From positions 19,335,261 through 19,399,260 of the forward strand of contig NC_052359.1 in assembly GCF_009727055.1 (NCBI RefSeq): a stretch of 64,000 bases of DNA. Direction: 5' to 3'. The position numbers were made by a program, and so were the translations under genes. The notes below the pieces were generated by a model, which saw nothing but the letters and a program-made list of their open reading frames with translations, was not told the DNA's origin and ran no database searches. This stretch comes from Benincasa hispida. Taxonomy: Eukaryota > Streptophyta > Magnoliopsida > Cucurbitales > Cucurbitaceae. This document shows, in pieces, positions 34,939 through 47,131 of this stretch (position 1 is its first letter; each line of letters starts with the position of its first letter).

Positions 34939-36114
34939 TGTTGGAAAAAAGAAGAAAGCAGCGGAAGCAATAGGATCATAAGCATTCTAATTCATTAATT
35001 TTGGCCCCAAAAACAACATGCTTATAAACTAAAAAGAGAGTTTCAATACTAACCTTTGAAGTATCTTTGGATGTGAACCACCACAAGGTCTTCCCTACTA
35101 TTCTCTTGGTGCCTTAGATTGAGTTTTGGGACTCAAAGCAAGCTTGAATTAGGAAAAATGGAGGAGAAAGTTTTTCTGATTTCACTATGAAGAACGGTTT
35201 TCTTTAACCTTTAATTTCTCAGAATTCAGCAACAATTGCATGCATATTCCACTCAAAATTCCAGGTTTATATTGCATGACTTTCATGCAACTAATGACCT
35301 TGCATGAATCACAGCTCATGCTTGTGAATATGAGCTGAAAAGCTTAGTGGTTTAGTGACTAAGTGCAAGCACCTAAAGTGGGAAAACCTCACTTTTTTCA
35401 TTTCAATTTTTTTTTAATTTTAAATTTATTTTAAAATTAAGACTTAATTTGAGTTTTTAATTCAATAAACAAACTAAAATTTTATTAATTTTAAAAAAAT
35501 TAATTCAAAATTATTTTTCAAATAAAATTAATAATTGATTATTAATTAAATAATTTAATTTATTCAATTAATTTAATTATCAAATATTAAATAATTTACA
35601 CCCAATTCACCATTATGAATTCTTATTTTGAATTTAATGATTTAAGATCATATTAAATATAATTTATTCCAATTTTTGTTTAAATTCCAAAATTAAAACG
35701 TGTAATTATAATCACAAATACAATTACTAATATTCCCTTAATTCTAGCTTGAACGTTTCAAAATCAACTTATCAGCGCTACTCTATAGGGCTAATACTGT
35801 TTTGGCTAGTTTAGTAGGGGGACCATAAGAATGACCTACAAGATCATGGCTTCAAACGATCTGAGATAATTGGCTAAGACTCTTATAACTGAATTAACCC
35901 CCATTCGTTAAATTTCTAGGTCACTCCAATAAAGCCTGGATTGCACTCCCCCACTGTAGATATATTGTGTCCACTTGTATTAACAATGATTAGTAGTTAA
36001 TCCCTTCACAGATTGTTCGAATAACGATTGTGGTCAAAAGGCTGTTTTACCCCCAGAATTATCTCTTGTTCCTTAAAGTCCTACTATCCTCTAATGAACA
36101 ATTTTTCGTGATTC
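34939..36114 (-). repeat. 3' LTR of copia derivative, left part
   Basis: Starts TGTTGGAAAAAAG with 'agcggaagcaataggatcat', the complement of the usual copia LTR end. From about 35700 it is colinear with 44025-44430. It runs into the N gap just before the point where the inner LTR inserted. Confidence 0.75.
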
Positions 36115-36214
36115 NNNNNNNNNNNNNNNNNNNNNNNNNNNNNNNNNNNNNNNNNNNNNNNNNNNNNNNNNNNNNNNNNNNNNNNNNNNNNNNNNNNNNN
36201 NNNNNNNNNNNNNN
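36115..36214. other. Assembly gap, 100 N
   Basis: A run of exactly 100 N is a conventional placeholder for unknown length. The left flank is LTR and the right flank is Gypsy gag read toward its C-terminus. The missing DNA should therefore include the rest of that Gypsy element and the left end of the inner LTR, probably several kilobases. Confidence 0.95.
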
Positions 36215-37205
36215 AACCTTATTACTAGTAGGCTGGGTGGTCTGGGAAATTGATACTTGGTTGATAAACTTTCGGCAAGCCCTTGCATAGTGACCCGTCT
36301 GGCCGCAGTTGAAACACACCCCTAAGTTCCGAAAACATTGCCCCTGATGGTGTTTTCCACAATTTCTACACTTAGGATATGTGAATGTTTGACTCGCCTA
36401 TTGTGACTGTACGCCCTGAGTGCTTTGGGAAATTTTTGCTTGCCATTGTGAACGTTGGAAGCCTTGTTGGGTGAATTTCCATGAGTAAGGCCGACTCAAG
36501 GGCAAGGGCATACTCTTTGTGTCGGAAAGCAGTAACAATGCCTCAAATGCCTTCTTTTAATCCCCAAATAAACCTTTCCACCTTCTTCGCTTCTATGTCC
36601 ACTAGAAGAGGGACAAAGTGGGACAAGCGATCAAATTTCCGTTCATACTCTGCCACTGACATGTTCTTTTGACGAAGATTAAGAAATTCCACTTCCTTTT
36701 GATATCTCACTGTTAAAGGAAAATACTTATTGTAAAAAGCCTGATTGAATTGTTGCCATGAGACTGAACCTTTGATTGTTCTTTGTGTAGATTCCCACCA
36801 GAACTTTGCATGGCCTCTTAACATGAAGGTGGCACAATTTACTTTCTGTTCTTCTGGGATGTTCATATAGCAGAAAATAGTTTCTATTTCTGTTATCCAA
36901 TTCTCTGCTATAATTGGATCCACAGATGATCCATCAAATGTTGAAGGATTGAACTTCCTGAATTCTCGAATGATCTTCGAGTCATTTGTATCGTTGGTTA
37001 TTGGTATGGTGGATGAGGTTGTGTTTCCATTACTCATATTTTGTATTAGTATTTGTAGCGCCTCTGGTGTAAGTAACACGTAAGGCGTCTGTCCATGTCC
37101 TTGATTTTGATCCCTTGTGGATTCACTTCGAGGTCTGCCTTGCGTGTTGGAGCTCTTTGTGGTGGCATCTAGTACACACATTTTATTTTCATAATAAGGA
37201 AGCAA
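36215..37205 (-). pseudogene. Ty3/Gypsy gag (chromovirus-like), partial
   Basis: The minus frame from 37205: TPYVLLTPEALQILIQNM, SKIIREFRKFNPSTFDGSSV, ENWITEIETIFCYMNIPEEQ, MLRGHAKFWWESTQRTIKGS, FNQAFYNKYFPLTVRYQKEV and MSVAEYERKFDRLSHFVPLL, up to a stop at 36543. Beyond the stop the frame continues toward a CX2CX4HX4C zinc knuckle (CFNCGQTGHYARAC, about 36300-36270), and the N gap cuts it. Gag of this form with one knuckle is typical of Tekay/Del-type chromoviruses. Apart from the stop at 36543 and at least one more near 36400 it is well preserved, so the element is fairly young. Confidence 0.8.
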
Positions 37206-37368
37206 TCTAATTTTTAATTTTTTTTTAACTCATACTTTATGTTTACTAAATTACTCGTTTGAAAATTCTACTTACCAATATATTTGGCATAACTGTGGGC
37301 ATCACTTAACAAGCCGAACCATCAAACACCACGACTCTTCTAATTAGTAGAGCCTAATTGGCTCAAAT

Positions 37369-37380
37369 GCTCTGATACCA
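37369..37380 (-). other. Primer-binding site of the chromovirus-like element
   Basis: Minus strand TGGTATCAGAGC, the standard initiator-Met-tRNA site, between gag and the LTR. Confidence 0.8.
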
Positions 37381-37837
37381 ACCTATAGCGACTGGATCCT
37401 TACATACTATGGTCCGACCGCTACGACATGCATGCTTAGACTTTTCTATTATGAGATGAGTTTTGGACAAAAATAATCAAAAGAACATATCTAAGATTTT
37501 TATTAATTAGGTAGAGAACTATATAAAAAGTTTTATTTTACAAAAACGTAGGATCCATAAAATAACTAGCGTAGTGATACAAAATGCATATGCCCTAACA
37601 ATAGTGAGTTTGATTGGTTGGCTATTTTGAGCGACGTCCAGTTTCTGCCACCTACGTTTGTGTCCTTACCTACAAAACCTGTAAAATAGGATATGAGTAT
37701 ATAATATACCCAGTAAGTAGTTCTCACATAGGGTAGTGACCAAATGCACAAATCACAATGCAACATTTCTGAAAACATTATTGAATTGGGTATCGAAAAC
37801 AATATAATAACATGTTGGTGGTCGATTATGCTTCTAA

Positions 37838-38060
37838 CGTAAATATCTCCGCCCTGATAGGAAGATGAGGACTTAGGCGGAAACTAACTCATCTGATGAT
37901 GTTAGCGGGTCATGCAGTCAGTAAGGCCAGAGTCCGCATCCAACATCACTAACGTAAATTTCTCGCGCCCTGATAGAAAGATGAGGACTTAGGCGAAAAA
38001 CTAGCCCATCTGATGATTAGCGGGTTATGCAGTCAGTAGGGGCCAGAGTCGCATCCAACA
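37838..38060. repeat. Two-copy tandem duplication, about 111 bp
   Basis: 'taacgtaaat' with 'cgccctgatag' and 'agatgaggacttaggcg' starts at about 37838 and again at about 37949, with small differences, ending '…gcatccaacatc'. Confidence 0.8.
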
Positions 38061-38088
38061 TCAACCATTAACATAAACGTAAGATTGG

Positions 38089-38253
38089 TCTAGAGGGATG
38101 CAACCATACATACCCTGCTAGCCCTAGCATAATCTTGACATAGAATTGGGTCTAGAGGGGTGCAACCATACATACCCTGCTAGCCCTAGAATAATCTTGA
38201 CATAGAATTGGGTCTAGAGGGGTGCAACCATACATGCCCTGCTAGCCTTAGAA
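38089..38253. repeat. Tandem repeat, 62-bp unit, 2.7 copies
   Basis: Units begin TCTAGAGGG(A/G)TGCAACC at 38089, 38151 and 38213. They differ by one to three bases; the third copy is truncated. Confidence 0.9.
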
Positions 38254-39480
38254 GTATAACCTTTATCTAATTAAAATTTAATCTTATGAACAAACATAAT
38301 GCATGGGGTCCCTTGTCGACAAACATATTTTAAACATGTAATGCAACATAACAATCACATAATTATGCAACATATTAAAGGTACACTACCATGAACCACT
38401 TAAAAAGAGGGTGAGATAAACTACTTACCTTGACTGCGATCCTAGTTATTCCTTATTATTCCCTATGGTTTGATCAGTAGAGCTTTCCCTCTTAAACTAA
38501 AAGGAAATTTGGACAGCACCTCACCCGAGCCTTATCTCTTTTAACCTCACAGAACTTCCTCACTCACACTTACTCTTTCATATGATTCTTTTTACTGAGA
38601 TTTGTTTGAGAATGGGTTAAATCTTTAGGCAAAGGGTTCTATTTATCGTGGTTTTCAGCTCTTCTCAATGTGACAACTCATCCTACAAATGTCTTCTTTA
38701 AAATTACTTAGGTTTAAGAATTTCTCTTAATAAGACCTAATTTTGGCAAACGCTTGCCCTTACGTCTTCAACCTTTATTTGTATTCAATTTTAGGGTTCT
38801 CCATGTATAATCTATAAGATCGTGGCCAAATTCAACGCATAATCCACGCTTCTTTCCAAATCTTGCTCTTTTTGTTCTCAGAATCTCGCTCTCTCGAGCT
38901 TTCTAGCTGATTTGGCTCTCGTGACTCTCGCTCTCGCTCTCGCTCCCGCTCCTTCTCTCTCCCACTGTCTCGCTGAGAATCTCGCTCTCTCTAATTTTCT
39001 CTCCAATCTCGCTCTCTCCAATTTTCTCTCCAACCTTGCTAGTTTTCATGCGTGGTTGCCTTCACTGCTTGTGGATTCCACTTCTCCTTTTTAACTCTTT
39101 CAAATTTTAAGTATATGGGCAATTAATTGACCTCAAATTCTTCCAATGAGCAGTGCCCAAACAAAAAGTTATCTACTGCCCTTTGTCTCCTGAATTAGCT
39201 AGCGTCCAACTTCTAACTAATCCTCCCTGATTCTGCCCCCTTATTCATTATTTTTGGATAATTAATCAATTTCTTATTTTTTTTCCAATTCTAAATTTCC
39301 ACCCGACTTTCCTATTAAGTTTATATATTTTTCATTCTTAATTATATATTTTATTTTTTTTTCTGCTTTCTAAATTAGGGTTAGGGTATTACATTTATCA
39401 CCCATTTAAATAAAATTTCGTCTTGTTAACATTTGACATTAATTTCCTGTAGTGTATGCGTACAAATTTGGGTTGTTACA

Positions 39481-41279
39481 ACATACAAGTGGATCGTGCT
39501 TTAAGTGATAACCTAAATGGTCTATAGTATATGGATAAAGGAGGGAAACCTTATCCTGTTGACGCTACAAGTGTTGCCCACTTTGTAGATGTTACAATTG
39601 TTGTAAAATGCTATAAATGATCTGATCCTGACCATTCATATATTAGACATGCGAGCGGGGATGCTCTATACAAAAGTGTTTGTATAAGACCGGACCACGA
39701 AATGTTTAGTCTCGTTATATAACGTCGTTCATGACTGATACTTTCATTTTACTAGGATGACCATAGGTAACATGACCTTAATCCTGAGTGAGTTGGGAAC
39801 TCCTGTCTATAAGAGTGGTCCTTTGATTTGTATGGGTGCGAGTGGCCAAATCACCGACTCAAACCTACCACTTCGGGGATTCGTTTGATTGAGGAGCTTG
39901 GAACTCAGCTACACAAGAAAGAATTCACTCCTTCCCAGATTCAAGGGTAAGTAGATAAATTGCTCCCTTAAGGGTTGATTCCGGGGCTTGAATAATGTGA
40001 CACCACACCTTCTCTTGGCCCGAGAAGGATTTACTCATAGTAGGACTATGATGTATTGTTCATTAGAGGAATCAGTGGTACATAAGGAGTTAGATATAAT
40101 TATAGGGGAAAAACGTTGAATTGGCACGACTGTACTTACGAGTGATTTGTGAAAGGTCATCGTACTGTTGATTGGTTATATCCAATGGACACAAAAATAT
40201 ATCTATAGCGCGAAGAGTGTAGCTTTCGGTCTTTAGTGGAATGTCTGACAGTTAACGGATGGTGGATATCGTGATTAAAGAGTTTATTCAGTTATTCACA
40301 TACCGTTGGAGCTTCAAGCTACAGGTCCATAAGGTCCCTTGGTAGCTCAATGGATTCATGTTGAGAATCAGTTTTTGGGTTAGTTTGAAGTGTTCAAATT
40401 AACAAGAGGAAATTTGATTATATATGGTATAATTAAATTGCATCAATTATATGAGATATAATTGACTTAATGTATTAGATACATTAATTAGAATTATTAT
40501 TATTAAATGCTATAAATGAGAAAAAGAACTATGGTTTATATATTGCATGAGATGTGATATTAAAACAATGAGTTATGAATATATATTATTTATATTTGTA
40601 ATTAAATCAATTATGGGATAATTGGTTTGGTTTTTTCTCTCAATAACCAACTTGGGAAGTTGTGATCAGTTATGGTAACTGATGGATAAAATGACAATCG
40701 TTTTTCATTTTTCATGATGCGATGATTAAGCGATTAACAATTGGACGCATAAGAGAAATAGCTATACGATAGCTTGAGAGCATAAACGATCGTGCAACGA
40801 GTTTGCTATACGATAGACACTTNTTTTCTAAACGATCGAGTACTCAGTCTATACGATAGACTTTAGTCATCTCCCACTTACTCGATTGTCTACACGATCT
40901 GTCAATTCCTCCTACCCTGTACCAAATCCATACAGAGCCCACAACTCCTAGATTCTCACACCGAGAATACCAAGGTAGCCTTCTGGTTGTGTCTACTTAC
41001 TGTTCGAAGGTCGAGTGTTGCATATTCTTGATCGTGGAGATTATTGAGGCGTGACGTTCGTGTTGGTGAACGATCGTGTTGTTACATCAAGGGAATGAGA
41101 AGAATAGTTTTTCAAGGGTAAGTTCTCTTGATCCTTAGTATTTTCCTTATGAAGCATACTGTAATTTAGAGTTTATGCATAACTATTACTGTTTGATTGT
41201 AAATGTGTATGTTTTGTCACCATGGGATTTGGAACGATCTAGCTTCCGCTCACTGGTCTCTTTAATAAAAGTTCCTTCA
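39481..41279 (+). mobile_element. Copia LTR, plus orientation, 5' end missing
   Basis: Begins inside the family consensus at 'acatacaagtggatcgtgc' because the chromovirus-like Gypsy inserted there. It ends GTTCCTTCA at 41279. The interior blocks ('accgttggagcttcaagct', 'gatgaccataggtaacatg') match the LTRs at 13722 and 44887. It carries ACGATCG motifs near its end and one unknown base at 40823. The start should lie in the N gap. Confidence 0.8.
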
Positions 41280-42003
41280 GAGGCCCCTTGTTCAAGACCC
41301 AGAGTCAGCACTTAAGGGAATAACCTCTCTACTATCCCTAAAAATGGGTAGAAATGAATTTCTTCTGGCATCTATAACCCCAACTATCTACCTGGTCTGA
41401 CTCCTGAAATGGGAGGCTTATTGAGCAAGCGCAGTTGAGCCAACCCTCACCTATGCAAATCTAAGGATAATCCCAAATAAATAGGAGTTCATAGTTAGCT
41501 CAGGATTAAGGTCAAGTTACCTAGGTCATTGTTTTGAAATAGCCAGACTTAAACAGTAAACAACATTATAAAGTAAGAGTGACTTATTTCATGGTCTGAT
41601 CTTGTGCAAACTCTTTGCACAAGACGTCCCCACTCCTCATGTCATCACATGTACAAATTAGGATCACTTCATCTATAGCACTTTACAACTCCTTGTAACA
41701 GCTACAGAGTGGGCTGTATCTGATAGTGTTACTAGAATAAGGCACCCAACCTTATTCATATACTATAGATCATTTAGACTATTTACTCGAACCTAATCCA
41801 CTTTTATGTCTCCACATAAAGTTTAAGTATTCATGTAATAGTCATGGATCTTTTAGTTTATTGGATTTCCTTCTAAACGAAATAAACAATTCATATATTC
41901 AATACAACTTTATTCAATCAAACTTCAATAACAACTTTATTGAATTATAGAATGAGTTTATTGTTTACAAACCACGAGTTTTAGGACATAAAACCCAAAA
42001 AAC
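41280..42003 (-). repeat. 3' LTR of copia derivative, right part
   Basis: Continues the LTR of 34939-36114 from 'cttgttcaagacccagagtc' and ends …CATAAAACCCAAAA near 42003. The same segment, uninterrupted, is seen at 44465-44886 joined to 47132-47433. The first five bases (GAGGC) may be the target duplication of the inner LTR. Confidence 0.75.
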
Positions 42004-43318
42004 TCCCACTTGGACTAAAACTCCAGTGGTAACACACATATGAATATATAATGCTAAGTTTTTTAGTTTTACGGAAAAATACAACTAGTGCATCACATAT
42101 CCATGGTTTGTCTTTAGGTATCACATACCCATGAGTTTTTCTCCCACTTGCCCTAGGTTATATATCTCGTAGTCCTAGTCATACTAGGAGATTCTCAAAC
42201 ACTTTAGCCGAGAGAATCGTTGTAAACACGTTAGTATACAATGGACTTCTTATTAAACTATATACGGAATGCATCTTATTTTCGAGACTCTTTGTTTCTC
42301 AATGATGTCATCGAGATTTGGTTACTTGAGTTACTACTAAACTCAAATAATAGCTAGGCTGTCACACATTCCTCCCATTACATCAAGATATCTTCAACTC
42401 TTTGAGTAAGATGCATTTGACTTGTCTAAACAACTTTTGTTACAGTATCAGCTTTGATCAATAACTCTTATTAATATCTCTTGCTTTTATGGAAGATAAA
42501 TAATACATGGTGATCCCATATATTTTTCCAGAAAATTTGGTACTTGTCAACACAAACACTTTATTTTCATTTTCTTGGAAAAATATACTACTTTTGGATT
42601 GCTTACAAATAGGCATGCTTATTTGAACGGTATTCCAATACTTAAGGTTTCAACACTAACATATGTGTCAATCTATTCTCTAGATTTCTGAATTATGTAA
42701 ACATCATTTACATCTCATAAATAGCTTTTATGAGTTCTCCATATCTCATATGGAGTTTCAAAAAATACCTTTAAAATTGGAACGATGTTCATAACAATTA
42801 TAGCAACTAGGTGTAGAGAGTTTTCACTGAATTTCATGTTCCATCAAAATAACTCTAGAAATCTTAAACTCTCTTTTTTCTGTACTTTATCCAATCGAAG
42901 TATTGCAGATTTGTTTTACCTATTAAGTTTTATACACCTTGAACTCTTCAAGTGTTTTAAACTTATCACTTAGGTTAAATAACTATTTGCCTTTATTGAT
43001 TTCCAACTGTTTTTAAATATCTAAATATTTGCAAATGGTTTTTAACTTAGTTGGTTCTAACAGAAGTTACTTTATAGTAGAACAAATATAACTTTTGCTA
43101 ATGAAGATTTCATTTATAACAAAAGTTTATACACAATATGTTTCTTACAAAAGATAAAAGAACTTTCATTATAGTAATAAAAGTAAACAAGTTTATCTTC
43201 TAACAGCAACTGTATCTCCCACTGGTTGTTATGAGAAACACTCCCATGTTTAAAACTTGGAGTTTACAAGGAACTAGTTTCCTTGTCTTGCTTTCTCTAC
43301 TCTTTTCTCTGCAACGTA
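42004..43318 (-). mobile_element. Internal 3' region of copia derivative, non-coding
   Basis: Just inside the LTR, the minus strand reads AAGTGGGAG, a polypurine tract, and a second one lies near 42145 (GGGCAAGTGGGAG). Near 42200 a few residues like KVFEN resemble the end of copia RNase H. From 42300 to 43300 I see no coding similarity. Most of pol has been deleted or replaced. Confidence 0.5.
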
Positions 43319-44024
43319 TTATGGGCAGTTTCTCTCCCAGTGCCCTTTTTCACTACAGTGGAAACATTTTCCTTTATCTGCAGCATTTTCCTTGCCCTTT
43401 CTGTCAATAGGTTTCTTCTTCCCTTTTCCCTTATTCTTCTTTATTGGAATACTCTTATTCTTTGAAGAAGAAGAAATATCACGCTTCTTAGAGGACGATC
43501 CTCTTTTCTCAGCAATAGTAACATTTACTTCTGATTTCAGTCCTTTAGCCCTCATCATGGTTTGATAAGCCTATAGCTCATTGAGAAGCGTTGTCAAGTT
43601 ATACTCTATTTTATTCATCAATATGTTCGTACAAAACTACAAGAAACTCTTCAGAAGAGATTCAAGAATAAAACCAACTTGAGTCTTCTCATCAACGATA
43701 ACACCGTTTACTTCTACCATGTTGAAATGGACCATCATGTCCAAGACATGTTCTCTAACAGAGGCCCCTTCTGTCATATCGTAGTTGTAAATGTATATGA
43801 TAGCATCATGCCTCACGGAGAAGGACGATTGTCCAAACATCCACGCAGATATTCCATAATCTCTTTCGCAATACTCATGCTTTCATGTTTGTTAGCCAAT
43901 ACATCAGAAATGATGGCAAGAATATAGGTATGACTTTCTCGTTAGTCTTGATCCATTTGTCGCTTGCATCCCAAACATTTTAGTTTTCATTTGAGCTAGG
44001 AATGGGAGGACACTCCTCTATTAA
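43319..44024 (-). pseudogene. Copia gag with intact zinc knuckle, 5' truncated
   Basis: Minus strand from 44024: LIEECPPIPSSNEN, a degraded segment, then the frame at 43840-43637 with HDAIIYIYNYDMTEGASVRE and HVLDMMVHFNMVEVNGVIVD. Then the frame at 43558-43319 has a Lys/Ser-rich linker and CFHCSEKGHWERNC, a perfect CX2CX4HX4C knuckle that binds element RNA. The N-terminus, primer site and distal LTR end are missing: at 44024 gag joins mid-LTR sequence directly. The gag is close to that at 18356. Confidence 0.8.
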
Positions 44025-44886
44025 ACGTGTAATTATATCACATATAATTACTAATTCCCTTAATTCTAATTTCAACGTTTCAAATCAACTTATCAAGCTA
44101 CTCTAAGGCTAATCCGTTTGTGAGCTAGTAAGGGGACCTAGTGGACCTACAGATCATGGGCTCCAACGATCCGAGATTAATTGGCTAAACACTTTACACC
44201 TAATTAACCCCCCATTCGTTAACCATTGGGTCACTCCACTAAAGCCCAGAGTTGCACTCCCCTCATTATAGATATATTGTGTCCACTCGATATAACCATG
44301 ATTAGTAAGTTAACCCTTCACAAGTTGTTCATAATAACGGTTGGATAAAAAGGTTGATTTACCCTTGTTATTACCTCTTATTCCTTAAGTCCCACTGATC
44401 CTCTAATGAACAATTAATTTCTGACACGATCATCAAACCGAGTCTCTCTCGAGCCAATGAGAGGGTGGAACCCTTTGTTCAAGACCGAGAGTCGGCACTT
44501 AAGGGAAAAACCTCTCTACTATCCCTAAAAATGGGTAGGAGTGAATTTCTTCTTGCACCCTATGTCCCCAGCTATCTACCCAGTCTTACCCCTGAAATGG
44601 GAGGCTTATTGAGCAACGCTGTTGAGCCAACCCCCACCTATGTAAATCTAAAGATAATCTCGAATAAAGTGGAGTTCATAGTTAGCTTAAGATTAAGGTA
44701 AAGTTACTTACGTCATCGTTTTGAAATAGTCAGTCTTAAATAGTAAACAATGTTATAAAGTAAGAGTGACTTATTTCGTGGTCTGATCTTGTGCAAACTC
44801 ATTGCATAGGACGTCCCCACTTTTCATGTCATCACATGTACAAATTAGGATTACTTCGTCTGTAGCACTTTACAACTCCTTGTAAC
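44025..44886 (-). repeat. 5' LTR of copia derivative, left part
   Basis: Colinear with 35700-36114 and then 41285-41700. It is broken at 44886 by the solo LTR. It contains 'agttgcactcccctcattat' and 'gaacaattaatttctgacacg'. Confidence 0.75.
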
Positions 44887-45176
44887 TGTTGGAATTGGTG
44901 TCCTAATTCTCCCGGAGTCTCGTTGTTTGGAATATACACGTTTTTATGAATAAAATAAGAGTTATTTCATTCTGGCATTTACTCATATCCAATAAACAAA
45001 GATTCATGGTTATCGTATATAAACTTAAGCATGTATATGAGATATACAAGTGGATCATGCCTTAAGTGATAACCTAAATAGGTCTGTAGTATAAGGATTA
45101 AGGTGGGATACCTAATCCTGGTGACATTACAGATACGACCCACTTTGTAGAGGTTTGCAAGTGTTATGAACTACTA

Positions 45177-45374
45177 CAGATGGTAGATCCTGACCATTCA
45201 TGTGGAGACATGCGAGCGGGGTGTCCTATACAAAGAGTTTGTATAAGACCTGTCTCTTATACACATCTAGATGTGTATAAGAGACAGGTTTTAAACTTCT
45301 CCAGATGGTAGATCCTGACCATTCATGTGGAGACATGCGAGCGGGGTGTCCTATACAAAGAGTTTGTATAAGAC
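45177..45374. repeat. Identical 73-bp direct repeat around adapter
   Basis: 45177-45249 and 45302-45374 are the same 73 bases, from 'cagatggtagatcctgacc' to 'agtttgtataagac'. They are separated by the adapter and 14 further bases ('gttttaaacttctc'). Related LTRs have this segment once. Confidence 0.95.
45250..45287. other. Nextera mate-pair junction adapter (assembly artefact)
   Basis: The 38 bases are the 19-bp Tn5 mosaic end CTGTCTCTTATACACATCT followed directly by its reverse complement. That is the circularisation junction of Nextera mate-pair libraries. It is not plant DNA. Confidence 0.97.
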
Positions 45375-47131
45375 TGGACCACGATATGATTTGTATCTGT
45401 ATATAATGCCGTTGATACTAGAGACTTACATCTCATCTAAATGACCATAGGTGACATGACCTCAATCCTGAGTGTTTTGGGAACTCCTGCCTTTGAGAGC
45501 GGTCCTTTGATTAGTATAGGTGAGAGTGGCCAGATTGCTAATTCAACATGCCTACCTTTTTGGGGACTTGTCTAATTTGGGAGCTGGGAACTCAGTTACA
45601 CAAGATGGAATTCACTCCTTCCCCGAAACAGAGGTAAGTATATAGATTGCTCCCTTAAGGGCTGATTTTGGGGCTTAAACATAGTGGCCACAGTTTCTCT
45701 TTGGAAGAGAGAACTCAGTCATAGTAGGACTATGACTTATGTTCATTAGAGAGATCGGTGGTACATAAGGAGTTAGATGTAATTACATGGGCATAACGAT
45801 TATTGGCCCAGCTATACTTACGAGCGATTTGTGAAGGGTTATCGCACTATTGATTGGTTGATATGGACACATAATATATCTGTAGTAAGGAGAGTTCAGT
45901 TGTCGGTCTTCAGTGGAGTGCTCGACAGTTAACAGATGATGGATCCTATGACTAAAGAGTTTAGTCAATTATTCACGTACCGTTGGAGCTTCGAGCTATA
46001 GGTTCATAAGGTTCTCTTGGTAGCTCAATGGGTTCAAGTTGAGAATCAGTTCTTGGTGTTGATTTGAAATATTCAAATTGACAAGAGGTAATTTGATTAT
46101 ATATGATATGATCGGTATGATGTATGAGATACATCTAGTGGAAGATTAATGTAAATAAGATTTACATTAAGGACCATGAAATAGAAAAAGAGTTATGGTT
46201 TATATGTTTCATGAGATGAATTATTAAAACTATAGGTTATAAATATAGTATGGCAAGTTAGTTATCATATATATTTATAATAATATTAATTATTGGATAA
46301 TTATCTCTTTTTCTCTAATAACCAATTGAGTGGGAGGTTATTGGTAGTTTCATGGTAGTCGTGAGATAAAAGGAAAAATGTTTTCCTAAATTTAGTAATT
46401 GTTGAATTGAGATTTCCATTCTCGAAAAGTTCTCACAAAGACTGTCAAGTAAATTAGATTTTCTAAACGATGGCTTGGAGTGACTAGACGATCGTGGAGT
46501 GTTTCTATACGATAGACACTCAACTGGCTGATGAGCTAAACGATCATGTAACTTTTGCTAAACGATTGCGTAGCTTTTGTTAAACGATTGGGCATCGTCT
46601 ATACGATAGACACTGTCATCTCCCACTTGCTCAATCATTTACACGATTATTCTTCCTCCGATCTCTGCCTCTAACCAAGTCCATACAGAGCCCACACTTC
46701 TGGATTCTCACACTGAGAATACCAAGGTAGCCATTGTGATGGTGTCATACTCAACTCGACATAGTTGAGGTTATTTGGACGACGTTCGTGGTGTTCGTGT
46801 GGAGTCCGTTGTGTTCCTGATCTTGGAGATTTCGGTGTTCGAGTTCTTGATTGATCGTGCTGTGTTGCGGTCGTGGTGGACGAGCGTTCGTGTGTTGCAG
46901 TCTTGGAGATTGTTCGAGCGTTTGTGATCCAGGGTGTTGAAGATGAGTCCTCAAAGATATGTTATTTCTTTCCTTTGATCGTATAGTAAAGCATGTTGTA
47001 GTTTCGTTGTATGTATAGCCTGTATGTTTCCGTTTGTGACTGTAATTGTTGAATGTTCAAATACAATTGAAATTTGGAACGATCCTTCCGTTGCTCATGA
47101 AAACCCTCATAGTCCAATTTCCTTCAGTCAC

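Larger units (their letters stand above)
37382..39480 (-). repeat. 5' LTR of the chromovirus-like Gypsy element
   Basis: On the minus strand it starts TGTAACAACCC, a common start for plant chromovirus LTRs, and ends just before the primer site. It contains 'ttactgggtatattatatact' (minus), also typical. Two internal tandem duplications are listed separately. The CT-rich segment 38880-39070 (CTCGCTCTC repeats) is low complexity; the frame across it is not credible. Confidence 0.75.
44887..47126 (+). mobile_element. Solo copia LTR with an embedded adapter artefact
   Basis: TGTTGGAATTGGTG… to …AATTTCCTTCA, plus orientation, flanked by GTAAC (44882-44886) and GTCAC (47127-47131), one mismatch. 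No internal region is present. About 125 of its 2240 bases are an artefact (see 45250). ACGATCG motifs lie at 46460-46650. The same family starts again at 63877. Confidence 0.8.

Noticed and set aside
38912..39094. 60-residue frame with LALSNFLSN repeats
   Set aside because: It is a CTCGCTCTC simple repeat inside a Gypsy LTR.
45250..45287. Natural Tn5-type transposon ends or a short palindromic element
   Set aside because: The sequence is exactly the synthetic mosaic-end junction used in library preparation, and no transposon lies between the ends.
45177..45374. CRISPR-like direct repeats
   Set aside because: There are only two 73-bp copies around an adapter, in a plant LTR.
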